Shown piece by piece: positions 25,766-35,526 of a DNA stretch of 64,000 nt. The notes below the pieces were generated by a model. The model was given only the letters and a program-made list of their open reading frames with translations. It was not told the DNA's origin and did not search any database. Position 1 is the first letter of the stretch. Every line of letters starts with the position of its first letter. The position numbers and the translations under genes were made by a program. This DNA is from Photobacterium carnosum (lineage in GTDB: Bacteria > Pseudomonadota > Gammaproteobacteria > Enterobacterales > Vibrionaceae): positions 101,388 to 165,387 of the forward strand of contig NZ_NPIB01000007.1 of assembly GCF_002849605.1 (NCBI RefSeq). Reading direction: 5' to 3'.

Positions 25766-26181
25766 TATTAGCCCTTAATCATTGCGATATTTAAGTTATC
25801 TCTTTCTTTTTTCTCTGTCATTTTAAGCGCCTTTCAACCTATATCAAAAACACATGACATTAAACGACAACAAACATCGCCATGCTTATTTTTTTGCAAT
25901 ACCTCATATTAATTAATCATAAGAAAAAACAAGCTAATAAACTACGGCTACGCTTCTATTTTTAGCTATTCTCAATGTCTATCACATTGCGCAAAACGTC
26001 CATATCATTGAAATATAAAGTCTAATCAACAATAACCATTGAAATATCATTGCAATAGTTTTAGGTTATAAAAAAGCCTTTATTTTCAACACTCCCCTGA
26101 TGCGTTTGCATTCAATAACGCTCAATATTCTGAGCCACATCATCGGTCGAAAAAGGTTCAACAATTAACTAGGCCAAGATA
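25766..26181. other. Divergent promoter region upstream of the gsp gene
   Basis: 416 bp, AT-rich. It must carry promoters for the exported protein (-) and the gsp gene (+). No repeat, RNA gene or ORF with a ribosome site is visible. Confidence 0.4.
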
Positions 26182-28062
26182 ATGAATACAGACAATTCCA
26201 ATAATGCTCCTTTCGGTACTTTACTCGGTTATGCCGCGGGTGGTATCGCTATTTATTCTTCTGATTACAGCACCATAGATGAAGATGAATATGCTGATGA
26301 CTCTGCAATGCGAAGCTACGTTCATGGTGAATACATGGGCTATAAATGGCAATGTGTTGAATTTGCGCGCCGTTTTTTATATGTCAACTATGGGTTAGTT
26401 TTTACAGATGTTGATATGGCATATGAAATTTTCTCACTCCGTTTTTTACGCCAAGTAGTTAACGATAAAATTTTACCTTTATATGCTTTTGAAAATGGCT
26501 CTCGTCAAAAACCTATTGTAGGATCATTATTAATTTGGCAAAAAGGTGGCGAATTTCAAGATACAGGCCACGTTGCGATTATTACTCATATTGAAGATGA
26601 TAAAGTAATGATTGCCGAGCAGAATGTGACTTTTGCACCCTTACCATTAGGTCAACAATGGACGCGTGAACTCACATTACATATTAAAGATGGTTGTTAC
26701 ACCATTGAAGACACGTTTGATGATACTGAAATTTTAGGTTGGATGGCTTACAATGCCGATGCAACATATAGCTTGCCTCAGCCTTCTCCAGCACCTGAAC
26801 TACTTAATATTCAATCGGCTCAGCGTCTCAATAACGGTCAGTTTGAAACTAACTGGCTAGATAATACCGATAGCCTTGAACATACATATTTACAAGTTAA
26901 TGCGAACAAACTGCTTAATGATGATATTTATCGTTATTTTACCATTTCAGAAAGTGCTGAACACGAACTGGCTAAAGCAACTAACGAATTACATTTAATG
27001 TATTTACATGCAACAGATAAAGTACTGCAAGATGATAATTTATTAGCACTGTTTGATATTCCAGAAATTCTATGGCCACGGTTACGTTTATCATGGCAAA
27101 AACACCGCCATAGCATGCTAACAGGTCGTTTAGATTTCTGTATGGATGAAAAAGGCTTAAAAGTTTATGAATATAATGCTGACTCAGCCTCTTGCCATAC
27201 TGAAGCTTGTTTGATTATTCAAAAATGGGCGGAACAAGGTGGTGATATTGCTGAAAATAGCCCAGCAGAAGATTTATTGAATGAACTTGCGAGTGTCTGG
27301 AAATACAGCCAAGAATATTCATTTGTCCATATAATGCAAGATGATGACGCAGAAGAAGATTATCACGCTTTATTTATGCAAAAAGCGCTGTCTCTCGCTG
27401 GCATTGAGAGCAAAATACTTAAAGGACTAGATGGCATTCATTGGAACTCAACAGGTCAATTAATTGATGATAATGACCGTTTAATTGAATGTGTATGGAA
27501 AACATGGGCATGGGAAACAGCAATAGATCAAGTGCGTGAAGTCAGCAGCACTGAATATGCGGCAGTGCCGATTCATACTGGCTATCCTGATACTAAAGTA
27601 CGCTTAATTGACGTGTTATTGCGCCCTGAAATCAAAGTATTTGAGCCACTATGGACGGTGATCCCAAGCAATAAAGCGATTCTGCCTGTACTGTGGTCTT
27701 TATTCCCGCATCATCATTACTTATTAGATACTGATTTTACAGTAACCGATGAGCTAAGCCGTACGGGTTATGCGATTAAACCGATTGCCGGACGTTGTGG
27801 CAGTAATATCGATTTAGTCAGCCATAATGAATCAGTATTAGATAAAACTGATGGTCAATTTAACGATCAAAAAAATATCTATCAACAATTATGGTGCTTA
27901 CCTAAAGTCGCTAATAAGCATATTCAAGTTTGTACTTTTACTGTTGATGGTAATTACGGTGGTGTTTGTCTACGTTCTGATGACTCTTTGGTGATCAAAA
28001 AAGACAGTGATATAGAACCATTAATTGTATTAGAAGATAATGCGTTTCTAAAAAACCTATAG
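26182..28062 (+). CDS. gss: Bifunctional glutathionylspermidine amidase/synthetase
   Basis: A 626-residue two-domain enzyme. The N-terminal CHAP amidase (1-205) has its catalytic Cys58 in KWQCVEFARR and His130 in GHVAII. The C-terminal ATP-grasp synthetase (about 210-626) contains YEYNADSASCHTEA (about 328-341) and the RIKPIAGRCGSN-like glycine-rich loop IKPIAGRCGSNIDL (about 532-545). It makes and hydrolyses glutathionylspermidine, linking polyamine level and thiol redox state. Length agrees with E. coli Gss (about 619). The island context is of interest because the gene fits the thiol/electrophile theme elsewhere in the window. Confidence 0.95.
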   Translation: MNTDNSNNAPFGTLLGYAAGGIAIYSSDYSTIDEDEYADDSAMRSYVHGEYMGYKWQCVEFARRFLYVNYGLVFTDVDMAYEIFSLRFLRQVVNDKILPLYAFENGSRQKPIVGSLLIWQKGGEFQDTGHVAIITHIEDDKVMIAEQNVTFAPLPLGQQWTRELTLHIKDGCYTIEDTFDDTEILGWMAYNADATYSLPQPSPAPELLNIQSAQRLNNGQFETNWLDNTDSLEHTYLQVNANKLLNDDIYRYFTISESAEHELAKATNELHLMYLHATDKVLQDDNLLALFDIPEILWPRLRLSWQKHRHSMLTGRLDFCMDEKGLKVYEYNADSASCHTEACLIIQKWAEQGGDIAENSPAEDLLNELASVWKYSQEYSFVHIMQDDDAEEDYHALFMQKALSLAGIESKILKGLDGIHWNSTGQLIDDNDRLIECVWKTWAWETAIDQVREVSSTEYAAVPIHTGYPDTKVRLIDVLLRPEIKVFEPLWTVIPSNKAILPVLWSLFPHHHYLLDTDFTVTDELSRTGYAIKPIAGRCGSNIDLVSHNESVLDKTDGQFNDQKNIYQQLWCLPKVANKHIQVCTFTVDGNYGGVCLRSDDSLVIKKDSDIEPLIVLEDNAFLKNL

Positions 28063-28082
28063 TAACTTCACGCTAACTATCT

Positions 28083-28137
28083 AAAAAGCCGTGTTAATGA
28101 ACTTTATAATAAAAGATCATGACACGGCTTTGTTTTA
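28083..28137. terminator. Bidirectional terminator
   Basis: AAAGCCGTGT (28085-28094) and ACACGGCTTT (28122-28131), with T runs, between the convergent gsp and receptor genes. The loop is 27 nt. Confidence 0.75.
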
Positions 28138-28158
28138 TCTGGCTATTTTACTATTTAG

Positions 28159-30294
28159 TTAAAAATCATAATTAACATTAACACCAAAGTTACGTCCAGG
28201 TTGACTGCGACGATCAATTCCATCTGTCGTTTGGTTCGTACCCGCCAAATCTTGATACTGCCAATATTCTTTATCTAATGCGTTAAACAGCCCCGCACGC
28301 ACTGTCATGTCTTTTACTGGGCGGTAATACGTCGTTAAATCAACCACGGTGTAGCCAGCAACATTCAGATTACTTTTATCTTGCCAATTATCTTTTGCTG
28401 CAACCATCTTAACATCTAAGGCCGTTCCCCACGCTTCATTAGGGGCATCATAACCGACACCAATCACTGAGGTTAAGGGTGCAATCGTATCAAGTGTTTT
28501 ACCTGTTTGTTTATCTTCACCATCAATGTATGCAACAGATACTTTTGCGTAAGTCCCCATTGGCGCATTAATAATTTCATCTAACCATACGTTCGCCGAT
28601 AGTTCTGCACCGTAAATACGGGCTTTATCTATATTTTCATTGGTCGTAATCTCGATATTATTAGAGTTTGTTGTCACTTTCTGAATAAAATTAGAGTAAT
28701 CATTATAGTAAACAGATGCGGTTACATTACCGATACGATTTTCTGCACGTAATCCTAACTCATAAGAATTACTTTCTTCAGGTTTAAGATTAGGGTTTGA
28801 TTTAATAATGTACCCGTGGGGAATGTTACTTTTATCGTAATACATTTCATACAGTGTTGGCGCTCTGAATCCTTGACTGTATTGAGCATAAGTACTGAAA
28901 TTATCGTTCCAATGGTATACCGCACCTAAACGGGCAGTAAATGCCTCACTTTTATGATCTTCCAAACCAGAATTTGAATCAGGTTTAGCCTCAAATTCAT
29001 CATAACGTGCGCCAGCTGTCACCACGGCTTTATCATTAAGCATGAAGATCTGATCTTGAATAAACACGCCACGTTTTTCAGATTTCGCCTTAGGCACTTC
29101 CGTCGGCCCTGGCTTTGAAGTGCCATTATCTACATTATAATCAATGTAATTTAAATCAAACTCATCATTGACGATCGTCGCACCGTAAGTCAGTTTGTGG
29201 CGTGATTGCGTCAACTCAATGGCTTTAGCAAACTGAATATCAAATTGCTTACTGGTATCTTCCCCTTCACGATAACGGTTACGATCACCAAACATATCGG
29301 TATGATCATAATTATCATGTTGGCTATGTTGTTGTTGCCAATTGACTTGCCATTTTAATGAGTCAAACACGGCATTATTCGCTAGCCATTCATGCTCAAA
29401 ACCAAATCGTTTACGGCTATCCTCATCGACACCGCGAGTTTTAGTATAAGTAAACCCAGGCATAACGCTATAACCATCACGAGACAAAATATCGCCATTA
29501 GCACTACGCGTATAATACTCACCCGTAAACCCAATACGGTTAGCGTTGTTTATCTGATAGAACGCTTTTGCTAACACGTTGTGCGATTCAATATTCAACG
29601 GATCAGCTGACTTACGCGTTACCCCTTTGCTGTTATCATGAGTATCATAAGCATCGGTTTCATGGCCATTACGGTAGGTGTAGATGATCATTGTCTCTAA
29701 ATCACCTATTTGCTTAGCCGCTTCAACACCTAACTTATATTGATCATCTGCACTTGCATAACCACTCTTTAAACCGACATGTGATGATTCACCGTTTAAT
29801 AAGTCTTCAGGATTTTTAGTGCGCATGATCACAGTACCGCCCAAAGCATCACTGCCATAAAGGGTTGATGTCGGTCCTTTATTCACTTCAATTGCTTTGA
29901 GCGTATCAATCTCATAGTTATTGCTATTCTTACGCATTGCATCAGCACCAGGATTATAAGATGCTGGCTGTTCAACCCCATCAACTAACACTTTAACGCG
30001 ACTGCCTTTCATGCCTCGAATGGTAATATCTTCCATACCAAATCGACCATTACCATTAACCGACACTCCGGGTTCATATTTCAATGCTTGCTTTACATCT
30101 GTGGCTAAATTTTTATTCATTTGTTCAGCGGTAATTTTAGCTACAGAAGCGGGTATGTTTTTTATCGACTCTTCTGTTCGAGTACCTGAAACAACAATTT
30201 CATCAAATTGAGAAACGCTATCTTGCGCAAAAAGTGATGGTGAAGAAAATGCCATAACGAGTGAGCTGGCAATAAGTGTCAGTTGCTTATTCAT
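28159..30294 (-). CDS. TonB-dependent heme/hemoglobin-type outer-membrane receptor
   Basis: A 711-residue outer-membrane receptor. The signal peptide ends near SLFAQD, and FDEIVVSGTRTEE is the TonB box region. The plug domain has ITIRGMKGSRVKVLVDGV and the beta barrel ends in the terminal Phe of NVNYDF. YSQGFRAPTLYEMYY followed by NPNLKPEESNSYELGLR is the FRAP/NPNL region of heme and hemoglobin receptors such as HutA/HemR. The start at 30294 has AGGGA 5 nt upstream, better than the ATG at 30312. A Fur-box-like sequence at 30356-30374 fits iron repression. No TonB or heme-transport genes accompany it here. Confidence 0.9.
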   Translation of the reverse strand: MNKQLTLIASSLVMAFSSPSLFAQDSVSQFDEIVVSGTRTEESIKNIPASVAKITAEQMNKNLATDVKQALKYEPGVSVNGNGRFGMEDITIRGMKGSRVKVLVDGVEQPASYNPGADAMRKNSNNYEIDTLKAIEVNKGPTSTLYGSDALGGTVIMRTKNPEDLLNGESSHVGLKSGYASADDQYKLGVEAAKQIGDLETMIIYTYRNGHETDAYDTHDNSKGVTRKSADPLNIESHNVLAKAFYQINNANRIGFTGEYYTRSANGDILSRDGYSVMPGFTYTKTRGVDEDSRKRFGFEHEWLANNAVFDSLKWQVNWQQQHSQHDNYDHTDMFGDRNRYREGEDTSKQFDIQFAKAIELTQSRHKLTYGATIVNDEFDLNYIDYNVDNGTSKPGPTEVPKAKSEKRGVFIQDQIFMLNDKAVVTAGARYDEFEAKPDSNSGLEDHKSEAFTARLGAVYHWNDNFSTYAQYSQGFRAPTLYEMYYDKSNIPHGYIIKSNPNLKPEESNSYELGLRAENRIGNVTASVYYNDYSNFIQKVTTNSNNIEITTNENIDKARIYGAELSANVWLDEIINAPMGTYAKVSVAYIDGEDKQTGKTLDTIAPLTSVIGVGYDAPNEAWGTALDVKMVAAKDNWQDKSNLNVAGYTVVDLTTYYRPVKDMTVRAGLFNALDKEYWQYQDLAGTNQTTDGIDRRSQPGRNFGVNVNYDF

Positions 30295-30617
30295 AATTCC
30301 CTGCTTTAACAAAAATCCAACAATATAGTTCGCCGATGATTATACATATACGAATGAGAATTACTATCGTTATCATGTGTATTTATGTGCTTGCGATCTC
30401 ATTATTATTTTTTATAAATAAGCCGTTGTTTAAGGAAATAAAAAACACGTTAAACGCTGGTATAATAATCAATAATTCCCTTAACCAATAAAAAAAAGTC
30501 CATTACGTTTAATGTGCTTGCATGTACTTGTTTTGATTGTTAGTATGCGCGCTCGTTTTACGATGCTAAGTAAGGTCGCATTACTTAGTAACTTTATTAA
30601 ATCAAAGAGTATTGATT
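30295..30617. other. Divergent promoter region of receptor and rplY
   Basis: 323 bp holding the Fur-box candidate and, nearer rplY, the ribosomal protein leader. No other element is visible. Confidence 0.5.
30356..30374 (-). promoter_or_regulatory. Fur box candidate
   Basis: On the minus strand GATAACGATAGTAATTCTC matches the 19-bp Fur consensus at 15 of 19 positions. It lies 62 bp upstream of the receptor start. Confidence 0.72.
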
Positions 30618-30896
30618 ATGAAATTTAATGCAATTGTACGTACAGACCTTGGTAAAGGTGCGAGCCGCCGCCTTCGTCTTACTGAGCACTTCCCAGCAAT
30701 CGTTTACGGTGGCGAAGCTGCACCAGTAGCTATCGCTCTTAAGCACAGTGATGTTATCAACCAAATGGATAAGCCTGAGTTCTACGAAGGTTTTGTTCTT
30801 GTAATCGATGGCCAGGAAGTTAAGGTTAAGCCTCAAGACATCCAACGTCACGTGTACAAGCCAAAGGTTGAGCACATGGACTTTAAACGCATCTAA
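30618..30896 (+). CDS. rplY: 50S ribosomal protein L25
   Basis: A 92-residue 5S rRNA-binding protein of the short L25 type. It begins MKFNAIVR and contains the conserved GKGASRRLR (about 12-20), PAIVYGG and the ending [17 protein letters not shown] 30618 is the right start; an upstream TTG at 30612 adds two residues only. In E. coli rplY follows radD directly. The strong terminator just after it and host-like codon use mark the return to conserved backbone. Confidence 0.97.
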   Translation: MKFNAIVRTDLGKGASRRLRLTEHFPAIVYGGEAAPVAIALKHSDVINQMDKPEFYEGFVLVIDGQEVKVKPQDIQRHVYKPKVEHMDFKRI

Positions 30897-30920
30897 TTGC
30901 GGGTTCATAAAACTCTTCAA

Positions 30921-30947
30921 AAAAGCACTCTTCGGAGTGCTTTTTTT
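30921..30947 (+). terminator. Terminator of rplY
   Basis: AAAGCACTC (30922-30930), UUCG loop, GAGTGCTTT, then T run: a strong stable tetraloop terminator. Confidence 0.93.
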
Positions 30948-31258
30948 ATGACTGCGATTTATGAATATCGTCAAAAATTCAGCTGTTCCATGTCATTCTA
31001 CTCTTTTGTTATTACACTCTCCTTTATTGAGCATAAATCATGCTCCCCTCGCGGTATTTAAATCGTATAAACGCACTGAGTAATGTTCCTAATGCTTCTA
31101 TATTGTGTTTGTTATAAATATTAATTGTTATTTTGTCGTGTTGATTTTTGGTCACTAATTCTGCTAAGGTTATTAATATTGTCACGGTAGATAATTATTT
31201 ATCACTTAAATGCATTTATTTATCTATAAAATAATAAATGTATTAACTGGAGGGAACC
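30948..31258. other. Intergenic region upstream of the 105-residue ORF
   Basis: About 310 bp of AT-rich DNA. It should hold the promoter for the gene at 31259. No other structure seen. Confidence 0.4.
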
Positions 31259-31576
31259 ATGGATTTTTTCGTACCATTAGCTAAAAATATTGATCAAGCA
31301 CAATCGGTTTATTCATCGATTGCAGAACATGTATCAGCCCCAACACCGACGACTAATAAACGTATTCAAAAATTAGTTTGGACCCATGAAGGCGTTGAAT
31401 GTATAGGTGAGATAGGGAAATTACCACCTGAAATTTTTTGCGCTAAGGATGAAATTTTAGCTATTTTTGAATGTGATAATGTTTATAAAATTTGTACTCA
31501 AAATCGTGGTGTCATTAATTTTGACCCTATTTTAGCAAGTACTGATACAATAAAACATGTCACTTACTTTGACTAA
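31259..31576 (+). CDS. Small protein of unknown function
   Basis: A 105-residue soluble acidic protein with a very strong ribosome site (GGAGG 6-7 nt before ATG), so it is likely well translated. The middle has KLVWTHEGVECIGEIGKLPPEIFCAKDEILAIFECD in pieces at about 42-77, with three Cys. A small beta-barrel-like fold seems possible. No homologous family is recognised. Monocistronic with its own terminator, convergent with polB. Confidence 0.75.
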   Translation: MDFFVPLAKNIDQAQSVYSSIAEHVSAPTPTTNKRIQKLVWTHEGVECIGEIGKLPPEIFCAKDEILAIFECDNVYKICTQNRGVINFDPILASTDTIKHVTYFD

Positions 31577-31593
31577 CCGTCTTTGTTTTAAAT

Positions 31594-31620
31594 CGAAGCG
31601 CGCTCAATATAGCGCGTTTT
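31594..31620. terminator. Terminator between the small gene and polB
   Basis: CGCGCT (31599-31604) and AGCGCG (31611-31616), extended by wobble and A-T pairs, then TTTT. Confidence 0.7.
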
Positions 31621-31630
31621 CATTGTTCCA

Positions 31631-34015
31631 TTAAAACAAACCTAACTGCGGCGCGGTTATATTATCAAACGATTTTCCAATAAAAAGAAGGATACCATCA
31701 GCTACGGGTTTTAATTGCTTTTCTAAATAATGATTATAATCAATAGCACTTTGACGATATTCTACGGGTTCAGCGCCTGAAGTTGTAAATACATATTCTA
31801 TTGCCCCTTTTTGTTGATATTGCAACGGACGTCCTAGCTTAGCATTCATTTCATCTGCCAACCTTGCCGCTCGCACTTGGGGCGGAATATTTTTCTGATA
31901 ATCCTCTAAATTACGGCGTAAACGCTTACGATAAACTAATTGATCATCAAACTCCCCCGCTAAAGTTCGATTGGTATAATCACGTACGTAATCATCAACA
32001 GCCTGATCATGAAATACCATAGAATATAATGTTTGTTGAAAATGTTGAGCTAACGGTGTCCAATCAGTTCGTACTGTTTCTAAACCTTTAAAGACCATTT
32101 GTTCAGCATCACCACGCCACACTAATCCCGCATAACGCTTTTTACTGCCCGTTTCTTGTCCACGAATGGTTGGCATTAGAAATTTATGGTAGTGAATTTC
32201 ATATTCAATTTCTAATGCAGACACTAAACCATAGTGTTGTTGTAAGTGTTGTTGCCACCATTGGTTGATATGCTCAACTAATGTATTTCCAATATGATTT
32301 GCATCTTGCTGAGAGTGAGCACTTTTAAGCGATACAAAAGTCGAATCTGTATCACCATAAATCACTTCATAACCTTTTGCTTCAATCAACTCACGAGTGA
32401 ACTTCATAATTTCATGACCACGCATAGTAATTGACGATGCTAAACGGTGATCAAAAAAACGGCAGCCAGATGATCCTAATACACCATAAAACGAGTTCAT
32501 AATGATCTTAATCGCTTGTGAAAAAGCTTTATCTCCCTCACGTTTAGCCCGATCACGGGCAGCCCATAATGATTCAATCATTTCAGGTAAAAAGTGACGT
32601 GTTCGATGAAACTGACCACCACGAAAACCAGCAATAGCTTGGTGTTCAGCTTTACCCTCTTCTAACAATAAACCTTCCACCAAGCCCATTGGATCGATCC
32701 TAAATGATCGAATAATAGAGGGATACAGTGACTTAAAATCTAAGACTAACACTGAATCATATAACCCAGGCTTAGAATCCATCACATAACCACCAGGGCT
32801 GGCGATCCAATTTTCACTTTCAAGATTAGGGGCTATATAACCTGCGCGGTGTAATTGCGGCATATAAAGATTAGTAAATGCCGCAACTGAACCCCCAATA
32901 CGATCAAGCTCCACCCCCGTAAGACGACTTCGCTCTATCGCAAACGCTAACAAATGTGTTTGTTTAAAGATTCGCGTAACTAACTTACAATCTTGCAGGT
33001 TATATTTAGCCAATGAACACTTATCGTGCTTAAACATATGATTAATTTCAGCCATACGATCATGCACATTATGAATCGCTTTACCTTCACCTAATAGTTC
33101 TTGCGAAACCGCTTCTAACGACCACGATCGAAAATTATAAGACGCCGTTTTTAAGGTATCAATACCGTCCATGACAACCCGACCAGGAACACTGATAAAA
33201 CCTTGATTGGCATTTTGAGTCGAATGTCGATAATGCGGGGTTTGTTTACCGCGACCGATACGAAGACTAATTTTATTCCATTCTGCACGATGCAACAGTA
33301 ATCGGAAATCAAAATCAATCACGTTCCAACCAATAATGATGTCCGGATCATGCTCAATAAACCATGCTTCTAACGCCAACAACAATGCTTTTTCGTCAGC
33401 CACCCATTCAATATTAAGTTCAGCATTAGCATCATAATCAGCGGGACGCTCTCCGACCATAATGACGCGACTGTCCATCTGGCTATGAAAACCAATCGAG
33501 TATAAAACCCCTTTTTCTGAACACTCAATATCTAGAGATACCAAGGTCAGAGTTGGAATATAGTCAGCGGCTTTGGCTTTAGTAAACAATATATCTTGAT
33601 AACCATTACGCTGTTTTACCTCCCCAGAAAAAACTAGCCCACCACGAATAAAACGTTCCATCAAAAAGCGATCAGCCAATCGAATATCTGCTTCAAATGC
33701 CTGAATCCCTTCAGCCTGTAAACTTTTACTAATGGCGTAATTGTCACGAATAGTATCGCTATAACAACCAACGATATTCTGATGCTGAAATGTTTTGAGC
33801 GTTAACGGTTTCCACTGCACTTGAATATTAGTCGCTCGAATAATATCCATGGCTTGTTGCTGCTGATCTGCACAAATAAAGAGCACAGGTTTATCGCCAA
33901 CAATCGATAATCGACAAGGACCCGTGGCGGTTTTTACCCACAGAACAATTTCCGTTTGTCCTTTTATATCTCGACTTTGACGAGTTAATACAAACCCGGT
34001 TGAATTTGACTGCAA
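31631..34015 (-). CDS. polB: DNA polymerase II (family B)
   Basis: A 794-residue family-B polymerase. The exonuclease domain has SLDIECSEKG (Exo I, about 154-163) and GWNVIDFDFRLL (Exo II, about 224-235). The polymerase domain has LDFKSLYPSIIRSFRIDP (region II, about 424-441), KIIMNSFYGVLGS (region III) and YGDTDSTFVS (region I, about 549-558). It starts with TTG preceded by GAGG at 5 nt. In E. coli polB is SOS induced, but I do not see a LexA box upstream here. It lies 38 bp downstream of the nucleotidyltransferase-like gene on the same strand and may share its transcript. Confidence 0.96.
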   Translation of the reverse strand: MQSNSTGFVLTRQSRDIKGQTEIVLWVKTATGPCRLSIVGDKPVLFICADQQQQAMDIIRATNIQVQWKPLTLKTFQHQNIVGCYSDTIRDNYAISKSLQAEGIQAFEADIRLADRFLMERFIRGGLVFSGEVKQRNGYQDILFTKAKAADYIPTLTLVSLDIECSEKGVLYSIGFHSQMDSRVIMVGERPADYDANAELNIEWVADEKALLLALEAWFIEHDPDIIIGWNVIDFDFRLLLHRAEWNKISLRIGRGKQTPHYRHSTQNANQGFISVPGRVVMDGIDTLKTASYNFRSWSLEAVSQELLGEGKAIHNVHDRMAEINHMFKHDKCSLAKYNLQDCKLVTRIFKQTHLLAFAIERSRLTGVELDRIGGSVAAFTNLYMPQLHRAGYIAPNLESENWIASPGGYVMDSKPGLYDSVLVLDFKSLYPSIIRSFRIDPMGLVEGLLLEEGKAEHQAIAGFRGGQFHRTRHFLPEMIESLWAARDRAKREGDKAFSQAIKIIMNSFYGVLGSSGCRFFDHRLASSITMRGHEIMKFTRELIEAKGYEVIYGDTDSTFVSLKSAHSQQDANHIGNTLVEHINQWWQQHLQQHYGLVSALEIEYEIHYHKFLMPTIRGQETGSKKRYAGLVWRGDAEQMVFKGLETVRTDWTPLAQHFQQTLYSMVFHDQAVDDYVRDYTNRTLAGEFDDQLVYRKRLRRNLEDYQKNIPPQVRAARLADEMNAKLGRPLQYQQKGAIEYVFTTSGAEPVEYRQSAIDYNHYLEKQLKPVADGILLFIGKSFDNITAPQLGLF

Positions 34016-34053
34016 AGAAACCTCAATCTGATTTTAATAGGGTAAAATAAGTG

Positions 34054-34824
34054 TTAGCCAATTTTTCGTTCAATATTATTAAACTCATTCACGATCCATG
34101 CGCCAAATTGCGACAACATAAAAATAGACGCTTTCTTTGGTACTTGTGGGCCATTAATTAACACAAATAATCGTTCAATCTCTGTTGCTTTATCTGGGTA
34201 ATGCGTCAGAAAAAAATCGGCGCATTGTTGATCAGTATATGCCCAATCATCAACGTAAATAGCCACCAGCATAAAGCAACTTCTTAACATTTTCTTACCC
34301 GCGCACCGACAATAATATTGATATTCGCTAATACTTTTAGTGCGCCTAATCTGTTGTTCTATCGCCACTAAAGCGATTGCAATATCGTAATTGAACGCTT
34401 TTGCTATTTCCCAACAAGGTTCAAAATCACCAAATTGTTCACTGAGGTTAGTACCATATAAACACACACTACAATGTTTTAGCCAAAAGCCCCATTTAAA
34501 GATGGCAGCAATAGACAGTACATCATCAAGCAGTACCCATGTAATATCAATCGCTGAAATCACAGGATAATCACGGCGTAACGTCTGTGACACACTGGCT
34601 ATTCGACGTTGATCTTCCACTGTTAATGGCGACGTGATCACCACGGTCAAATTCAAATCGGAAATACCGCGCGTTGCCTGCCGATAAGCAATACTGCCAT
34701 TAAGATAAATACTGTGTAATACCGTCACTTGAGATTGTAAATCTGTAACAGCAGCCATAAGCAATGGCATGAAATCTAATTGAAAAGCGGTTTGACTATC
34801 CAACTGAGGTAAAAACTTAGCCAC
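34054..34824 (-). CDS. Degenerate nucleotidyltransferase-fold protein
   Basis: A 256-residue protein whose N-terminal part carries the Pol-beta-like nucleotidyltransferase signature YLNGSIAYRQ then TRGISDLNLTVVI (about 41-63). The GS and first acidic residue are present, but the normal S-D-x-D reads S-D-L-N, so the second metal ligand is Asn. A third acidic strand (SAIDITWVLLDD, about 92-103) may supply the remaining ligand. The C-terminal ~130 residues are helical and resemble the accessory domain of aminoglycoside adenylyltransferase-like proteins. Activity is doubtful. Upstream of polB. Confidence 0.6.
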   Translation of the reverse strand: MAKFLPQLDSQTAFQLDFMPLLMAAVTDLQSQVTVLHSIYLNGSIAYRQATRGISDLNLTVVITSPLTVEDQRRIASVSQTLRRDYPVISAIDITWVLLDDVLSIAAIFKWGFWLKHCSVCLYGTNLSEQFGDFEPCWEIAKAFNYDIAIALVAIEQQIRRTKSISEYQYYCRCAGKKMLRSCFMLVAIYVDDWAYTDQQCADFFLTHYPDKATEIERLFVLINGPQVPKKASIFMLSQFGAWIVNEFNNIERKIG

Positions 34825-35051
34825 AAAACATACTCATTACATCAACTAACACATATTAATGACGTTTTATTATCAATCTAAGTCATTAACTTACCGAAAA
34901 ATCCTAATATTACCCAACGATGATTACCCAACCATATCGACATCAAATAGAATAATTATCCATACAATTAACGATTATCGCTAAATATCGCATATTCCAA
35001 GGGTTTCGGTATAATAACACCACTAAACACAGATAGAGATCAATCAGTATC

Positions 35052-35378
35052 ATGGAAACAAAAAACCTTATTTCATACGATGATGTTATTGACGTTGCAT
35101 ACGATATTTTTCTAGAAATGGCAGCAGATAACTTAGAGTCTGCAGACGTATTGCTTTTCACTCTACAATTTGACGAGCGTGGCGCAGCGGAAGTTGTTGA
35201 AACCCGTGATGATTGGGAAGAACATTTAGCGTGTGAAATCGATAAAGATCTTTACGCAGAAGTCTGTGTAGGTCTAGTTAACGAAGAAAATAACGAACTT
35301 GATGATGTTTTCGCGCGTTTACTGATCAGCCGTGATCCTGAAAATAAAGGCTGTCACATTTTATGGAAGCGTGACTAA
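35052..35378 (+). CDS. yciU: YciU family protein (UPF0263/HI1450, putative dsDNA mimic)
   Basis: A 108-residue very acidic protein. VAYDIFLEMAADNLESADVLLF (in pieces at about 16-38), DDVFARLLISRD and the ending CHILWKRD match E. coli YciU. Haemophilus HI1450 of this family has a structure with a surface charge pattern mimicking double-stranded DNA. The partner is unknown. It is followed by a strong bidirectional terminator. Confidence 0.92.
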   Translation: METKNLISYDDVIDVAYDIFLEMAADNLESADVLLFTLQFDERGAAEVVETRDDWEEHLACEIDKDLYAEVCVGLVNEENNELDDVFARLLISRDPENKGCHILWKRD

Positions 35379-35395
35379 GTCAATCGCTACCCCAT

Positions 35396-35464
35396 AAAAA
35401 AGGCGCGGGATATAACTTTCAACTAGACATTAACTAGTAAGAAAGTCGTATTCCGCGCCTTTTG
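35396..35464. terminator. Long bidirectional terminator
   Basis: AAGGCGCGG (35400-35408) and CCGCGCCTT (35453-35461), with further pairing inside (ACTTTC with GAAAGT), between convergent yciU and emrD, with A/T runs on both ends. Confidence 0.85.
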
Positions 35465-35526
35465 TCTTTCTAATCACGATTACTAATTTGCGATTCGCTA
35501 ACCAATAATCTTACGTACAAATATCA

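Noticed and set aside
30597..30974. Minus-strand ORF of 125 codons over rplY
   Set aside because: Entirely antisense to the conserved ribosomal protein gene and its terminator.
34016..34053. LexA box upstream of polB
   Set aside because: polB is SOS-regulated in E. coli, but no CTGT-N8-ACAG sequence is present in the short gap or upstream of the adjoining gene.
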